A program made the translations under genes and the position numbers. A stretch of DNA of 64,000 nt, taken from positions 248,001 through 312,000 of the forward strand of contig NZ_FNAO01000004.1 of the NCBI RefSeq assembly GCF_900101815.1, read 5' to 3'. This document shows, one piece after another, positions 8,093 through 17,763 of the stretch. The notes under the pieces are model-generated. The model had not been told where the DNA came from. It saw only the letters and a list, made by a program, of their open reading frames with translations, and made no database searches. Position 1 is the stretch's first letter. Each line of letters starts with the position of its first letter. This DNA comes from Pricia antarctica (GTDB lineage: Bacteria > Bacteroidota > Bacteroidia > Flavobacteriales > Flavobacteriaceae).

Positions 8093-8944
8093 ATGATACG
8101 AATAGCCATTCAAAAATCCGGACGTTTAAACGAAGATTCCCTACAAATCTTAAAAGACTGCGGTATCTCGATAGACAACGGTAAAGATCAATTGAAGGCA
8201 TCATCCCGAAATTTCCCGTTGGAAGTTTTTTACCTTAGAAACGGTGATATCCCCCAGTATTTAAGGGACGGTGTGGTAGATATTGCCATAATCGGGGAGA
8301 ATGTCTTGATCGAGAAGGGCGAGGACATAGAGATTGCCGAAAAATTGGGCTTCTCGAAATGCAAAGTATCCCTCGCCGTACCAAAATCCGTAAAATACGC
8401 TTCGGTGCAGGATTTTGAAGGAAAACGCATTGCAACATCCTACCCAAATACCGTTCGGAATTATTTGAAGAAAAACGGAGTCACTGCCGATTTGCATATC
8501 ATTAATGGTTCCGTGGAAATTGCCCCGAATATTGGATTAGCGGATGCCATTTGTGATATCGTCTCCAGCGGAAGTACGTTGTTTAAGAATAATTTAAAGG
8601 AAGTCGAGGTGATGCTGAAAAGTGAGGCCGTGTTAGCGGTTTCCCCGAAAATATCCGAAGTTCGAAGAGAGATATTAAAGAAGATTCAATTCCGTATTCG
8701 CTCCGTTTTACAGGCTCGGCAATCGAAATACGTTTTGCTCAATGCGCCGAACGACAAACTGGATCGAATTTTATCGCTGCTTCCCGGAATGCGAAGTCCC
8801 ACGGTTTTACCTTTGGCCGAAATGGGATGGAGTTCCGTGCATACGGTCATCAACAAAGACAAATTTTGGGAGGTCATTCATGAACTGAAAGAGGCCGGCG
8901 CCGAGGGTATTTTGGTGTGTCCCATTGAGAAAATGGTACTTTAA
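8093..8944 (+). CDS. hisG: ATP phosphoribosyltransferase (long form)
   Basis: HisG condenses ATP with PRPP, the first and feedback-regulated step of histidine synthesis. The 283-residue length is that of the long, HisZ-independent form: catalytic domains over residues 1-210 (AIQKSGRLNEDS at the start, and the PRPP-binding segment DIVSSGSTLFKNNL) and a C-terminal ACT-like regulatory domain (about 215-283) that binds histidine. It is the first gene after the his attenuator. A GNAT gene follows after 35 bp. Confidence 0.96.
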   Translation: MIRIAIQKSGRLNEDSLQILKDCGISIDNGKDQLKASSRNFPLEVFYLRNGDIPQYLRDGVVDIAIIGENVLIEKGEDIEIAEKLGFSKCKVSLAVPKSVKYASVQDFEGKRIATSYPNTVRNYLKKNGVTADLHIINGSVEIAPNIGLADAICDIVSSGSTLFKNNLKEVEVMLKSEAVLAVSPKISEVRREILKKIQFRIRSVLQARQSKYVLLNAPNDKLDRILSLLPGMRSPTVLPLAEMGWSSVHTVINKDKFWEVIHELKEAGAEGILVCPIEKMVL

Positions 8945-8979
8945 GATCTCGGCAATACGTAAAATCGCATCACGTAAAT

Positions 8980-9408
8980 ATGGATTTGAATATTCGTTTT
9001 ATAGAAAAGGAAAAAATGGATTTGATTGTTCCCTTATTGGCACAATTAAACCCAAAAATCACTCATAATTTACTAAGAAACCGTTTACAGGACATGGTTT
9101 TACAAGGCTATCAATGTGTTGGTGTTCTTGATGACGATAAACTGATAGGCATTTCTGGAATGTGGGTACTCGTTAAATACTATGTAGGCAAGCATATTGA
9201 ACCAGACAATGTCTTTCTATTGCCTGAATATCAGGGCAAAGGAATTGGTAAGTTATTGATGAACTGGATTTTTGACTACGCCAATTCGATTGGCTGTGTA
9301 GCTTCCGAACTAAATTGCGATACAGATAATGAATCCGGGACGCATTTTTGGAAAGTGCAAGGGTATGAAGTGGTTGGGTATCACTTTCAGAAACAATTAA
9401 ATAGATGA
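8980..9408 (+). CDS. GNAT-family N-acetyltransferase inside the his operon
   Basis: This 142-residue protein has the GNAT acetyl-CoA-binding motif LPEYQGKGIGKLLMNW (motif A, R/Q-x-x-G-x-G/A) near residue 85 and motif B around TDNESGTHFWKVQGYE. The substrate is unknown. It lies between hisG and hisD and overlaps hisD by four bases (ATGA), so it is translationally coupled to histidine synthesis. Nothing in the pathway requires an acetyltransferase. The role may be detoxification or protein modification, but this is inference. Confidence 0.85.
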   Translation: MDLNIRFIEKEKMDLIVPLLAQLNPKITHNLLRNRLQDMVLQGYQCVGVLDDDKLIGISGMWVLVKYYVGKHIEPDNVFLLPEYQGKGIGKLLMNWIFDYANSIGCVASELNCDTDNESGTHFWKVQGYEVVGYHFQKQLNR

Positions 9409-10691
9409 ATAAGATATACAGCCCAAATAGAGCCGATTGGAAGGACGTATTAAAACGCCCAACGCAGACCGTTGCCGATATCGAGCAGCAGGTAAATACT
9501 ATTTTCAAGGAAGTTCAAAAGGAAGGTGATCACGTATTAAAAACGTACACCGAGGAATTCGATAAGGTTGCGTTGGATACCTTAAGGGTTTCTGAAATGG
9601 AAATAGAAGAAGCCAAAACTCAGGTTTCCTCTGAATTGAAGGATGCCATCCAATTGGCGAAAATGAATATCGAGACCTTCCATAAAGCCCAAATAACGGA
9701 TAAAATCGAGGTGGAAACGGTAAAGGGGGTCCGCTGTTGGCAGGAAAAGCGACCGATTCAAAAAGTCGGACTGTATATTCCCGGAGGAACCGCGCCTCTG
9801 TTCTCGACCATTTTAATGCTGGCCGTTCCCGCGGCCATTGCGGGCTGCCAAGAAACAGTCATGTGCTCACCTCCAGACAAGGAGGGTAAAATACACCCGG
9901 CGATTTTGTACACGGCGAACCTCTGCGGAGTAACCCAAATTTTTAAGGTTGGTGGTATACAGGCTATTGCAGGCATGACCTTTGGCACGGAGAGCGTCCC
10001 AAAGGTCTATAAAATATTCGGACCGGGCAATCAGTACGTGACGGTAGCCAAGCAAATTGCAACGAAATACGGTGTAGCTATTGACATGCCCGCCGGACCG
10101 AGCGAACTTTTGGTCGTAGCGGACCATACCGCCAATCCGGTCTTTGTAGCTTCCGATCTATTGAGCCAGGCAGAACACGGAACGGATAGTCAGGTGATTT
10201 TGGTATCAACATCCAAAGAAATGATCAATGCGGTAGAAAAAGAGGTTGAAAAACAAATCGCAAAATTGCCTAGGAAAGAGATTGCGCAAAAGGCCATAGA
10301 TAACAGCAAGTTGATTTTTGTTATCGATGACAGAATGGCCATCGATTTGATCAACGAATACGGCCCGGAACATTATATCGTTTGTGTCGAAAACGAGGAT
10401 TTTTATATAGACCATACGATGAATGCCGGTTCGGTATTTATAGGTAATTACACACCAGAAAGCGCAGGCGATTACGCTAGCGGAACTAATCATACCTTAC
10501 CCACAAACGGTTACGCTAAACAATACAGTGGTGTAAACTTGGACAGTTTTATGAAAAGTATGACCTTTCAAAAAATAACCGAAGAGGGCATTAAAGAAAT
10601 CGGAAATGCCATAGAAATCATGGCCGAAGCGGAAGGATTGCAAGCTCATAAAAACGCGGTGACGTTGCGATTGGAGAGTTTGAAAAAGTAA
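9405..10691 (+). CDS. hisD: Histidinol dehydrogenase
   Basis: HisD performs the last two NAD-dependent oxidations, histidinol to histidinal to histidine, in the cytoplasm. The 428-residue protein carries the family hallmarks: YIPGGTAPLFSTILM, the GPGNQYVTVAK segment, DMPAGPSELLV, SQAEHGTDSQV with zinc/substrate residues, and ASGTNHTLPT near the C-terminus. Length is normal. Its ATG lies within the stop of the upstream GNAT gene. A 91-bp gap separates it from hisC. Confidence 0.96.
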   Translation: MNKIYSPNRADWKDVLKRPTQTVADIEQQVNTIFKEVQKEGDHVLKTYTEEFDKVALDTLRVSEMEIEEAKTQVSSELKDAIQLAKMNIETFHKAQITDKIEVETVKGVRCWQEKRPIQKVGLYIPGGTAPLFSTILMLAVPAAIAGCQETVMCSPPDKEGKIHPAILYTANLCGVTQIFKVGGIQAIAGMTFGTESVPKVYKIFGPGNQYVTVAKQIATKYGVAIDMPAGPSELLVVADHTANPVFVASDLLSQAEHGTDSQVILVSTSKEMINAVEKEVEKQIAKLPRKEIAQKAIDNSKLIFVIDDRMAIDLINEYGPEHYIVCVENEDFYIDHTMNAGSVFIGNYTPESAGDYASGTNHTLPTNGYAKQYSGVNLDSFMKSMTFQKITEEGIKEIGNAIEIMAEAEGLQAHKNAVTLRLESLKK

Positions 10692-10782
10692 CACCTCCCT
10701 TTTTTAGAGCAGAAAGTCCGGTGTAATGGGCTGGGGCATAAACAACCCAAACGGTTTACTAACTGAATAGTATGACAAAGAA

Positions 10783-11838
10783 ATGCCAATAAAAAAAGAT
10801 TTTAATATCCAAAGCTTGATTCGGGAAAACGTTAAAGGCCTAAAACCCTATTCTTCGGCCCGCGACGAATACGTCGCCGATGGTTCCCAAATGGTGTTTT
10901 TGGATGCTAACGAGAACCCGTTCGAGAATGGGGTGAATCGCTATCCCGATCCCCAGCAGCGGCGTTTGAAGTCCGTTTTAATGGACCGGAAAGCGGTTCC
11001 TATTGAAAATATGCTGCTTGGTAACGGAAGCGATGAAGTTTTGGATCTGATTTTTCGGACATTCTGCGAGCCTAAAGTGGACAATATCATTACTTTGCCC
11101 CCGACTTATGGGATGTACAAGGTACTTGCCGCTATCAACCATATCGAAAATCGCGAAATATTGCTTACCGAAAATTTTCAACCCGATGTAGACAAAATTT
11201 TAGAGCGGGCTGACGAAAATTCCAAGTTATTGTTTCTCTGTTCCCCGAACAATCCTACCGGCAACAGCTTTTCGGAGAAAAAAATGATCCAATTGCTTGA
11301 AAATTTCAGCGGTTTGGTGGTCATTGACGAAGCCTATATCGATTTTTCGGACGGACAAAGCTGGTCAAAAAAATTGAAGGAATATCCCAATCTTATCGTC
11401 ACCCAAACGTTGTCCAAAGCTTACGGATTAGCGGGTATACGATTGGGTATTTGTTTGGCGTCCAAAGCAATAATATCCGTTCTGAACAAAATCAAACCCC
11501 CTTACAATATCAATGAGCTGACACAGAACCACGCATTGAAAAGGCTGCAGAGTGTTTCCAGAATCCGCTTGGAAATAGCTGAAATACTGCACCAAAAAAA
11601 AATGGTGATCAAAGTGTTGAAGCATATTGATTTTATCGAAAAGGTTTATCCTTCCGACGCTAACTTTATTTTGGTAAAGGTCGATGATGCCGATGTCCGA
11701 TACCAACAGTTACTGAACAAAGGAATCGTAACCCGAAACCGGAGCAATCAACCCCTCTGCGAAAACACACTTCGATTTACGATCGGCACTCCGGAAGAAA
11801 ATATTAAGTTGGTAATGGCCTTGAAGGAAATAAATTAG
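10783..11838 (+). CDS. hisC: Histidinol-phosphate aminotransferase
   Basis: HisC is a PLP enzyme that transaminates imidazole-acetol phosphate to histidinol phosphate. The 351-residue protein shows the fold-type I aspartate aminotransferase pattern: [38 protein letters not shown], and the PLP lysine in [14 protein letters not shown]. Length is typical. The ATG at 10783 follows a 91-bp gap after hisD. hisB begins five bases after the stop. Confidence 0.96.
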   Translation: MPIKKDFNIQSLIRENVKGLKPYSSARDEYVADGSQMVFLDANENPFENGVNRYPDPQQRRLKSVLMDRKAVPIENMLLGNGSDEVLDLIFRTFCEPKVDNIITLPPTYGMYKVLAAINHIENREILLTENFQPDVDKILERADENSKLLFLCSPNNPTGNSFSEKKMIQLLENFSGLVVIDEAYIDFSDGQSWSKKLKEYPNLIVTQTLSKAYGLAGIRLGICLASKAIISVLNKIKPPYNINELTQNHALKRLQSVSRIRLEIAEILHQKKMVIKVLKHIDFIEKVYPSDANFILVKVDDADVRYQQLLNKGIVTRNRSNQPLCENTLRFTIGTPEENIKLVMALKEIN

Positions 11839-11843
11839 GTGGA

Positions 11844-13028
11844 ATGAAGAAGTTAGAAAAGGATAGTTCAAATACTACGGGTTCAGGGATGGTCAAAAAG
11901 AAAGTACTTTTTATAGATCGTGACGGTACGATTATCAAGGAAACCCTCGATGAGCAGATCGATGGCTTTGAAAAGATGATTTTCTACCCGAAAGTTTTCA
12001 CTTTTTTGTCAAAAATAGCCAAAGAACTGGAATATGAGTTGGTTATGATTACCAATCAGGACGGATTGGGCACCGATTCCTTCCCGGAAGACACCTTTTG
12101 GCCGGTACATAATTTTATCCTAAAATCCTTTGAAAACGAAGGCGTGGTGTTCAACAAGGTTTTTTTAGATCGGACCTTTCCCCATGAAAATGCCGATACC
12201 CGAAAACCGGGCACCGGTTTACTAATGGACTATTTCACGGAAGCGTACGATTTGAAAAATTCCTACGTCATCGGGGATCGACTTACGGACATGGAACTCG
12301 CTAAAAATTTGAATTCTAAAGGTATTTTTATCAATGATGGCACTGATTTGGGAACTGGCGAAATTACAGTAAAACAAGAAGAACTTAGTTCGGTGATTGC
12401 TTTGGAAAGTAATGATTGGGGGAAGATTTATGAGTTTTTAAAGCTTGAAAATAGGCTTTCCGAAATTCATAGAAAAACCAATGAAACAGACATTTCTATA
12501 AAGGTCAATCTTGATGGCACGGGTAAAAGTGATATTAAAACCGGTTTGGCGTTTTTTGATCATATGCTTGACCAACTCGCCCGCCACGGCCAAATGGACA
12601 TTGAGATCAAGGTCGACGGCGATTTGGAAGTCGATGAACATCACACCATCGAAGACACGGCTATTGCGTTGGGAGAAGTTTTCCATACGGCCTTGGGGAA
12701 AAAACTGGGTATCGAACGCTATGGCTTTTGTCTCCCCATGGACGATTGTTTGGCACAGGTAGCCATCGACTTTGGCGGACGCAACTGGCTCGTTTGGGAT
12801 GTGGAGTTTAAAAGGGAAAAAGTAGGTGATATGCCCACAGAAATGTTCCATCATTTCTTCAAATCCTTTACGGATGGCGCTAAGGCCAATTTGAATATTA
12901 AGGCCGAAGGCACCAACGAGCATCATAAAATAGAGGCGATTTTCAAGGCGTTTGCGAAATCGATCAAGATGGCGGTGAAACGCGATATGGATAAGATGGT
13001 GTTACCCAGCACTAAAGGGATACTTTAG
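11844..13028 (+). CDS. hisB: Bifunctional histidinol-phosphatase / imidazoleglycerol-phosphate dehydratase
   Basis: The N-terminal HAD phosphatase domain (FIDRDGTI with the nucleophilic Asp, then ITNQDGLG and [10 protein letters not shown]) is fused to an IGP dehydratase domain. The dehydratase has the His-rich metal motifs [23 protein letters not shown] and [11 protein letters not shown]. The fusion performs steps 6 and 8 of the pathway. Two starts are possible: ATG 11844 (394 residues) or ATG 11889 (379 residues, beginning [12 protein letters not shown]). The second is closer to the usual length, while the first directly follows hisC. Confidence 0.95.
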   Translation: MKKLEKDSSNTTGSGMVKKKVLFIDRDGTIIKETLDEQIDGFEKMIFYPKVFTFLSKIAKELEYELVMITNQDGLGTDSFPEDTFWPVHNFILKSFENEGVVFNKVFLDRTFPHENADTRKPGTGLLMDYFTEAYDLKNSYVIGDRLTDMELAKNLNSKGIFINDGTDLGTGEITVKQEELSSVIALESNDWGKIYEFLKLENRLSEIHRKTNETDISIKVNLDGTGKSDIKTGLAFFDHMLDQLARHGQMDIEIKVDGDLEVDEHHTIEDTAIALGEVFHTALGKKLGIERYGFCLPMDDCLAQVAIDFGGRNWLVWDVEFKREKVGDMPTEMFHHFFKSFTDGAKANLNIKAEGTNEHHKIEAIFKAFAKSIKMAVKRDMDKMVLPSTKGIL

Positions 13029-13071
13029 GTTGGTTTATTTAAAGAATTAGTTATCAGTATCATACTAAAAA

Positions 13072-13653
13072 ATGAAGATTGTTATTATTAACTATGGTGC
13101 CGGAAATATTCAAAGCATCAAATTCGCGATTCAACGGTTGGGATATGAAGCCATCTTGAGCCATGACATCAAAGAGATACAGCATGCTGACAAGGTCATC
13201 TTCCCAGGAGTGGGGGAGGCGAGTAGTGCTATGAAAAAGTTGCGGGCAAGTGGAATCGATAAAATAATTCCCGATTTAAAACAACCTGTTCTGGGCATTT
13301 GTCTGGGTATGCAGCTGATGTGCAATTCTTCGGAAGAGGGAAATACGAAAGGTCTTGGCATTTTCAACACCGATGTTGTAAAGTTCTCGAATGCCGTAAA
13401 AGTTCCACAAATTGGATGGAATCAAATATCAAATTTAAAATCCGGAATTTTTAAGGAAATTAGAAATAACGAACATATTTATTTGGTTCACAGTTATTAT
13501 GCGCCCTTATGTGATGCAACGATTGCCGAATCGGAATACGAATTAAGTTACAGTGCCGCTTTGCAAAAGGATAATTTTTATGGAACCCAATTTCATCCCG
13601 AGAAAAGCAGTGAGGCCGGGGCCCGGATTTTACAAAATTTTTTAAACCTATGA
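13072..13653 (+). CDS. hisH: Imidazole glycerol phosphate synthase, glutamine amidotransferase subunit
   Basis: HisH hydrolyses glutamine and channels ammonia to HisF. The 193-residue class I glutamine amidotransferase shows [10 protein letters not shown] at the start, the oxyanion segment [11 protein letters not shown], the nucleophile Cys in [10 protein letters not shown], and the His/Glu pair in QFHPEKS. Length fits the family. It overlaps hisA by four bases (ATGA), while its partner hisF is two genes further on. Confidence 0.96.
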   Translation: MKIVIINYGAGNIQSIKFAIQRLGYEAILSHDIKEIQHADKVIFPGVGEASSAMKKLRASGIDKIIPDLKQPVLGICLGMQLMCNSSEEGNTKGLGIFNTDVVKFSNAVKVPQIGWNQISNLKSGIFKEIRNNEHIYLVHSYYAPLCDATIAESEYELSYSAALQKDNFYGTQFHPEKSSEAGARILQNFLNL

Positions 13654-14450
13654 GGATAATTCCTGCCATAGATATCATAGACGGAAAGTGCGTACGGCTC
13701 TCTAAAGGAGATTACGACACCAAAAAAATCTACAACGAAAATCCACTGGAAGTAGCCAAGGAGTTTGAAGCACATGGCATTGAATACCTGCATCTGGTCG
13801 ATTTAGATGGTGCGAAATCTAATCACATCGTAAATCACAAGGTTTTAGAGCAAATCGCTTTAAAGACCACTCTGAAAATCGACTTTGGAGGGGGGCTAAA
13901 AACCGATGATGACCTGCGTATCGCGTTTGAATGCGGTGCTAGGCAAATTACTGGTGGAAGCATAGCCGTTAGGAATACCGATACTTTCGTCGGATGGATC
14001 GAAAAGTATGGGGCAGAAAGGATTATTCTCGGGGCCGATGCCATGGACGAGAAAGTAGCGGTCTCAGGATGGCAAGAAGAATCTTCGGAGGAATTGATTC
14101 CTTTCATTAAATCATATCAAAAAAAAGGGATTCAATACGTAATTTGCACAGATATTGCAAAGGATGGCATGTTGGAAGGGCCATCGTTCGATTTGTACCG
14201 AAAAATAATCGAAATGTCCGTTCGAGCACCTGAAACACTTTTGGCACAGGGTTCGTCGAGAAGCGATGAACTATCGACGGCACTCAAAGTCACATCCAAA
14301 TTAAAATTGATAGCTAGCGGTGGAATATCCGCTTTTGATGAACTTCCTAAGTTAGCAGAAATTGGTTGTGAAGGAACGATAATCGGAAAAGCGATTTACG
14401 AAAATAGGATCAGTTTAAAGGTTCTTGAAAACTATATACAGTCCGTATGA
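13650..14450 (+). CDS. hisA: ProFAR isomerase (phosphoribosylformimino-AICAR-P isomerase)
   Basis: HisA is a (beta-alpha)8 barrel that isomerises ProFAR to PRFAR. The 266-residue protein has the catalytic Asp in [23 protein letters not shown], the phosphate-binding [10 protein letters not shown], and the second Asp in [10 protein letters not shown] followed by [10 protein letters not shown]. It is slightly longer than average (about 245) because of insertions around residues 150 and 195. It overlaps hisH upstream and the DinB gene downstream, each by four bases. Confidence 0.95.
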   Translation: MRIIPAIDIIDGKCVRLSKGDYDTKKIYNENPLEVAKEFEAHGIEYLHLVDLDGAKSNHIVNHKVLEQIALKTTLKIDFGGGLKTDDDLRIAFECGARQITGGSIAVRNTDTFVGWIEKYGAERIILGADAMDEKVAVSGWQEESSEELIPFIKSYQKKGIQYVICTDIAKDGMLEGPSFDLYRKIIEMSVRAPETLLAQGSSRSDELSTALKVTSKLKLIASGGISAFDELPKLAEIGCEGTIIGKAIYENRISLKVLENYIQSV

Positions 14451-14965
14451 GACCCGAGAAAGCAATCCTTTCGGAATTTATAGACAACGCGATCTATCGT
14501 TTGGAAGAAGGTATGCGAATGGTTGAGATAAGTCTAAACGGAATTTCCGAGGAGGAACTTTGGCAGAAACCGAACACGGCATCAAACAGTATAGCTAATA
14601 TACTACTGCACGTTTGCGGCAATATAAGCCAATATGCCATCTCGTCCTTGGGCGAGAGACCTGATATTCGGGAAAGGGCCTTGGAGTTTTCGGTGAATTC
14701 CGGGGCTAAAAAAAAAGAGCTGCTCGAAAAATTGACGTATACCGTGCTTGATGCCAAGTCGGTTATCACGCATTGTTCTTTGGAAAAATTACTTCATAAA
14801 CGGGAAGTTCAAGGTTTTTCATATTCAGGAATAGGCATCATTATCCATGTGGTCGAACACTTTTCCTACCACACCGGCCAAATAGCCTTTTGGGTAAAAC
14901 AATTGAAGAATAAAGATTTGGAATTTTACAAAGATGTAGACCTTTCCATCAAGAATAAAGATTGA
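14447..14965 (+). CDS. DinB-family (putative metal-dependent) protein within the his operon
   Basis: This 172-residue four-helix protein resembles the DinB/YfiT superfamily: an N-terminal helix ([16 protein letters not shown]), [23 protein letters not shown] with a His, and [16 protein letters not shown] with further His residues that typically bind a divalent metal. The superfamily contains thiol transferases, among other activities. It overlaps hisA by four bases and ends one base before hisF, so it is fully embedded in the operon and splits hisA from hisF. Its role there is unknown. Confidence 0.8.
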   Translation: MRPEKAILSEFIDNAIYRLEEGMRMVEISLNGISEEELWQKPNTASNSIANILLHVCGNISQYAISSLGERPDIRERALEFSVNSGAKKKELLEKLTYTVLDAKSVITHCSLEKLLHKREVQGFSYSGIGIIIHVVEHFSYHTGQIAFWVKQLKNKDLEFYKDVDLSIKNKD

Positions 14966-14966
14966 A

Positions 14967-15722
14967 ATGCTAGCAAAAAGAATTATCCCCTGTCTGGACA
15001 TCAAAGACGGCCGTACGGTCAAAGGTGTAAATTTCATCGATTTGCGCGATGCCGGTGACCCGGTCGAACTTGCAGAAATCTACAGTAAGGAAGGCGCCGA
15101 TGAACTCGTGTTCTTGGATATATCGGCAACCGAACAAAAACGAAAAACGCTGGCGGAATTGGTGTACCATGTTGCCGAAAAGGTGAACATTCCCTTTACG
15201 GTCGGCGGAGGAATTTCATCTGTGGAAGATGTAGATATGCTTTTACAGAAAGGTGCGGATAAGGTTTCCATTAATTCTTCCGCGGTCAAGAATCCGCAAT
15301 TAATCAATGATCTGGTCGCCAAATTCGGCTCGCAATGTATCGTTGTTGCTATTGACGCCAAGCGAATTGATGGGGAATGGATCGTACATCTTATAGGAGG
15401 AAAAGTCCCGACGGGGCGCAAGCTGTTCGAATGGGCCAAGGAAGTAGAGGAACGCGGTGCCGGGGAAATTCTGTTCACTTCTATGGACCACGACGGTACC
15501 AAAGACGGATTCGCCAATGAAGCTTTGGCCCGATTATCAAAGGAATTGAACATTCCAATCATCGCATCGGGCGGTGCAGGCAACATGCAGCATTTCATGG
15601 ATACATTTACCATTGGAAAAGCCGATGCAGCATTGGCGGCAAGCGTCTTCCACTTTAAAGAAATCGGGATAAAGGATTTAAAAGAAAATTTAAAGAAAAA
15701 CGGAATCCCCGTAAGACTATAA
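14967..15722 (+). CDS. hisF: Imidazole glycerol phosphate synthase, cyclase subunit
   Basis: HisF uses ammonia from HisH to convert PRFAR to imidazole glycerol phosphate and AICAR. The 251-residue barrel has the catalytic Asp in [34 protein letters not shown], the second Asp in [11 protein letters not shown], and [11 protein letters not shown]. Length is standard. The next his gene, hisIE, follows after a 134-bp gap that contains a degenerate GC-rich repeat. Confidence 0.96.
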   Translation: MLAKRIIPCLDIKDGRTVKGVNFIDLRDAGDPVELAEIYSKEGADELVFLDISATEQKRKTLAELVYHVAEKVNIPFTVGGGISSVEDVDMLLQKGADKVSINSSAVKNPQLINDLVAKFGSQCIVVAIDAKRIDGEWIVHLIGGKVPTGRKLFEWAKEVEERGAGEILFTSMDHDGTKDGFANEALARLSKELNIPIIASGGAGNMQHFMDTFTIGKADAALAASVFHFKEIGIKDLKENLKKNGIPVRL

Positions 15723-15856
15723 AAAATATCATACGGAGAGAGTCGATAATAATTTAACCCGAGCGAAGTCGAAAAAACGTCTCCCTGAGTGCAGAGTGGT
15801 GCCTAGCAACGGTTAAATCTCTCGATTGCCGCCAGATCAAGAAAAGAATTACTATT

Positions 15857-16456
15857 ATGAAAGTAAACTTCAATAAAAACCCAGACGGCCTAATACCCGC
15901 TATCATACAAGATGCAATCACAAAGAATGTCTTGATGCTTGGCTATATGAACGAGGCCGCTTTGATAAAAACCCAAGAAACCAAAAAAGTGACCTTTTTC
16001 AGCCGCTCGAAACAGCGTTTGTGGACCAAAGGGGAGGAGAGCGGTAATTTTCTAAACCTGGTCAATATTAAAAACGACTGTGATAATGACACCTTGTTGG
16101 TTTCCGTAAACCCCGAAGGCCCGACCTGCCATACTGGAAGCGATACGTGCTGGAACAAGGAAAACGTTTCAAATTTCGGATTTCTCTCTTACTTGGAAGA
16201 CGTCATCGAACAGCGCCGCACTTCATCCGACGGCAGCAAGTCGTATGTAGCATCTCTCTTTGAAAAGGGCATCAACAAAATCGCACAAAAAGTAGGGGAG
16301 GAGGCCGTTGAAACCGTCATCGAGGCCAAAGACGATAACGACGAACTATTCTTGTACGAAAGTGCGGACTTACTTTTTCACTACTTGATTTTGCTCCAGG
16401 CCAAAGGCTTCACTTTGAAGGATATTGAAGCCGAGTTAAAAAAGAGGCATAAATAA
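15857..16456 (+). CDS. hisIE: Bifunctional phosphoribosyl-AMP cyclohydrolase / phosphoribosyl-ATP pyrophosphatase
   Basis: The N-terminal HisI domain (residues 1-110) has LMLGYMNEAAL, SRSKQRLWTKGEESGN and the zinc-binding GPTCHTGSDTCW. The C-terminal HisE domain (about 115-199) has the metal-binding KVGEEAVETVIEA typical of MazG-like pyrophosphohydrolases. Together they perform steps 2 and 3 of the pathway. It is the last histidine gene of the cluster. With hisG, D, C, B, H, A and F the window contains the complete pathway. Confidence 0.96.
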   Translation: MKVNFNKNPDGLIPAIIQDAITKNVLMLGYMNEAALIKTQETKKVTFFSRSKQRLWTKGEESGNFLNLVNIKNDCDNDTLLVSVNPEGPTCHTGSDTCWNKENVSNFGFLSYLEDVIEQRRTSSDGSKSYVASLFEKGINKIAQKVGEEAVETVIEAKDDNDELFLYESADLLFHYLILLQAKGFTLKDIEAELKKRHK

Positions 16457-16635
16457 TTTTGTAATTTGTGTTGCTCGAATTATATTGAAGCGCCACCGCT
16501 TACGATGCCAATCAGGCAAGGCTTTTACGATTTAGCGATGGTAATGCCTCGTTTTATGATCATAAGAACGTGCCAAACCGAAAATTTCTAGGTAGGGCCG
16601 TTTGCGATTTTAACGAATAGCCGCTAGAATTATTT

Positions 16636-17451
16636 TCACCACCACACCACAAAAATCTTCTCAAATTCCGTTTCCGATTTTCGCATCCAGACCATTGGGG
16701 CATTTTCTTGTATCATCCGCAAATTGATATCCATTAAAATTTCAAAATGGGTTTTCCAATATACATCGTTATGCGGCGGTACGACCCATTCAGATTTATA
16801 AGGAATGTAATAGGAATATCCTCGGAATTCCTTTGTATTCAACGCATCGAATTGTAACCAATATCCCTGAACACAGGCGTTGTTCAACGGCCGGATATGA
16901 ATCTCGGATTCTCGGTAAGGAATGAACAATTGCCCCTTAAAGCAGCATTGATGTATAATTTTTTCATGATCGATTCCCTTTGCTTGAAGTGCATCGCTTC
17001 CCTCATCCGTGTGTAAAAGAGGAAACTGCCGCTGTTTTATCTTTTCCATTTTCGTAAAAAACATATCCCGACGGTTGGGACCTATTAACTGATGAACGGG
17101 TGCTGAAATAGCCGTATCGATGAGGTAAAACTTGTAGGTCAGTTCGACATGTAATACGTGTTCGGTTTCCACATCTCGCACTATAAAATCGATTTCCCCG
17201 ATAGTACGGTTACGCTGCTTGATAGGTAGGTTATGTAAGAGGATCTCATACTGCGGTGAGCCTTCAACCAACTGCCGAAAGACATGCTCCATTTGATGGC
17301 CCAGACGTAGACGTTGCGGAATGGGGTGAGACTGAAAATTGGTCAAATCGATTTCCGGAAACTTGAATTGAGGTAAGCCAAACTGCTCCTTTGTCCATAA
17401 TGGCGGAGTATTGAGAAATCCGATAAAGCGTTTATCGATCATGGCGTACAA
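16636..17451 (-). CDS. DUF1853-family protein (PD-(D/E)XK nuclease-like)
   Basis: This 271-residue protein resembles DUF1853. It contains LRLGHQMEHVFRQLV and the pair GEIDFIV and HVELTYKFYL, about 20 residues apart. These fit the acidic and E-x-x-K positions of the PD-(D/E)XK nuclease fold (motif inference). Activity has not been established for the family as far as I know. It is encoded alone on the minus strand after the histidine operon. No signal peptide or membrane segment is visible. Confidence 0.75.
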   Translation of the reverse strand: MYAMIDKRFIGFLNTPPLWTKEQFGLPQFKFPEIDLTNFQSHPIPQRLRLGHQMEHVFRQLVEGSPQYEILLHNLPIKQRNRTIGEIDFIVRDVETEHVLHVELTYKFYLIDTAISAPVHQLIGPNRRDMFFTKMEKIKQRQFPLLHTDEGSDALQAKGIDHEKIIHQCCFKGQLFIPYRESEIHIRPLNNACVQGYWLQFDALNTKEFRGYSYYIPYKSEWVVPPHNDVYWKTHFEILMDINLRMIQENAPMVWMRKSETEFEKIFVVWW

Positions 17452-17763
17452 AGATATTGTATCGTATTTGAACCTTGAAATAGGGTCGCTAAATATACAT
17501 CCTATCTAATGTCGATTTAAAAGCGGGTTGCCGAGCCGAGCCTATTAAATTAAAAGAGTACTGGAATTTAGGATAATACTGGTTATTTGACAGTTTCCCA
17601 GTACGGTTTCTAACCATTTTGAAGAAAATCGACAAAACTTTTTTATCTTGTAGATTATATCTAGTTTTAAGTTAAAGCCGAAATGGTGCATAGGCAATCC
17701 TGGAATTTGGCTTCCCCTGAAACTAGGTGCAATAAACTCGTCATTCTAAAAAAAAACGAACAC
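17452..17763. other. 312-bp intergenic region between divergent genes
   Basis: No gene is seen. AGTACTGG near 17556 and CCCAGTAC near 17606 form an inverted repeat about 40 bases apart. TAGTTTTA at 17662-17669 is a near-match to a -7 box for the downstream gene. An in-frame extension of that gene back to 17683 is open but lacks homology. Confidence 0.4.
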
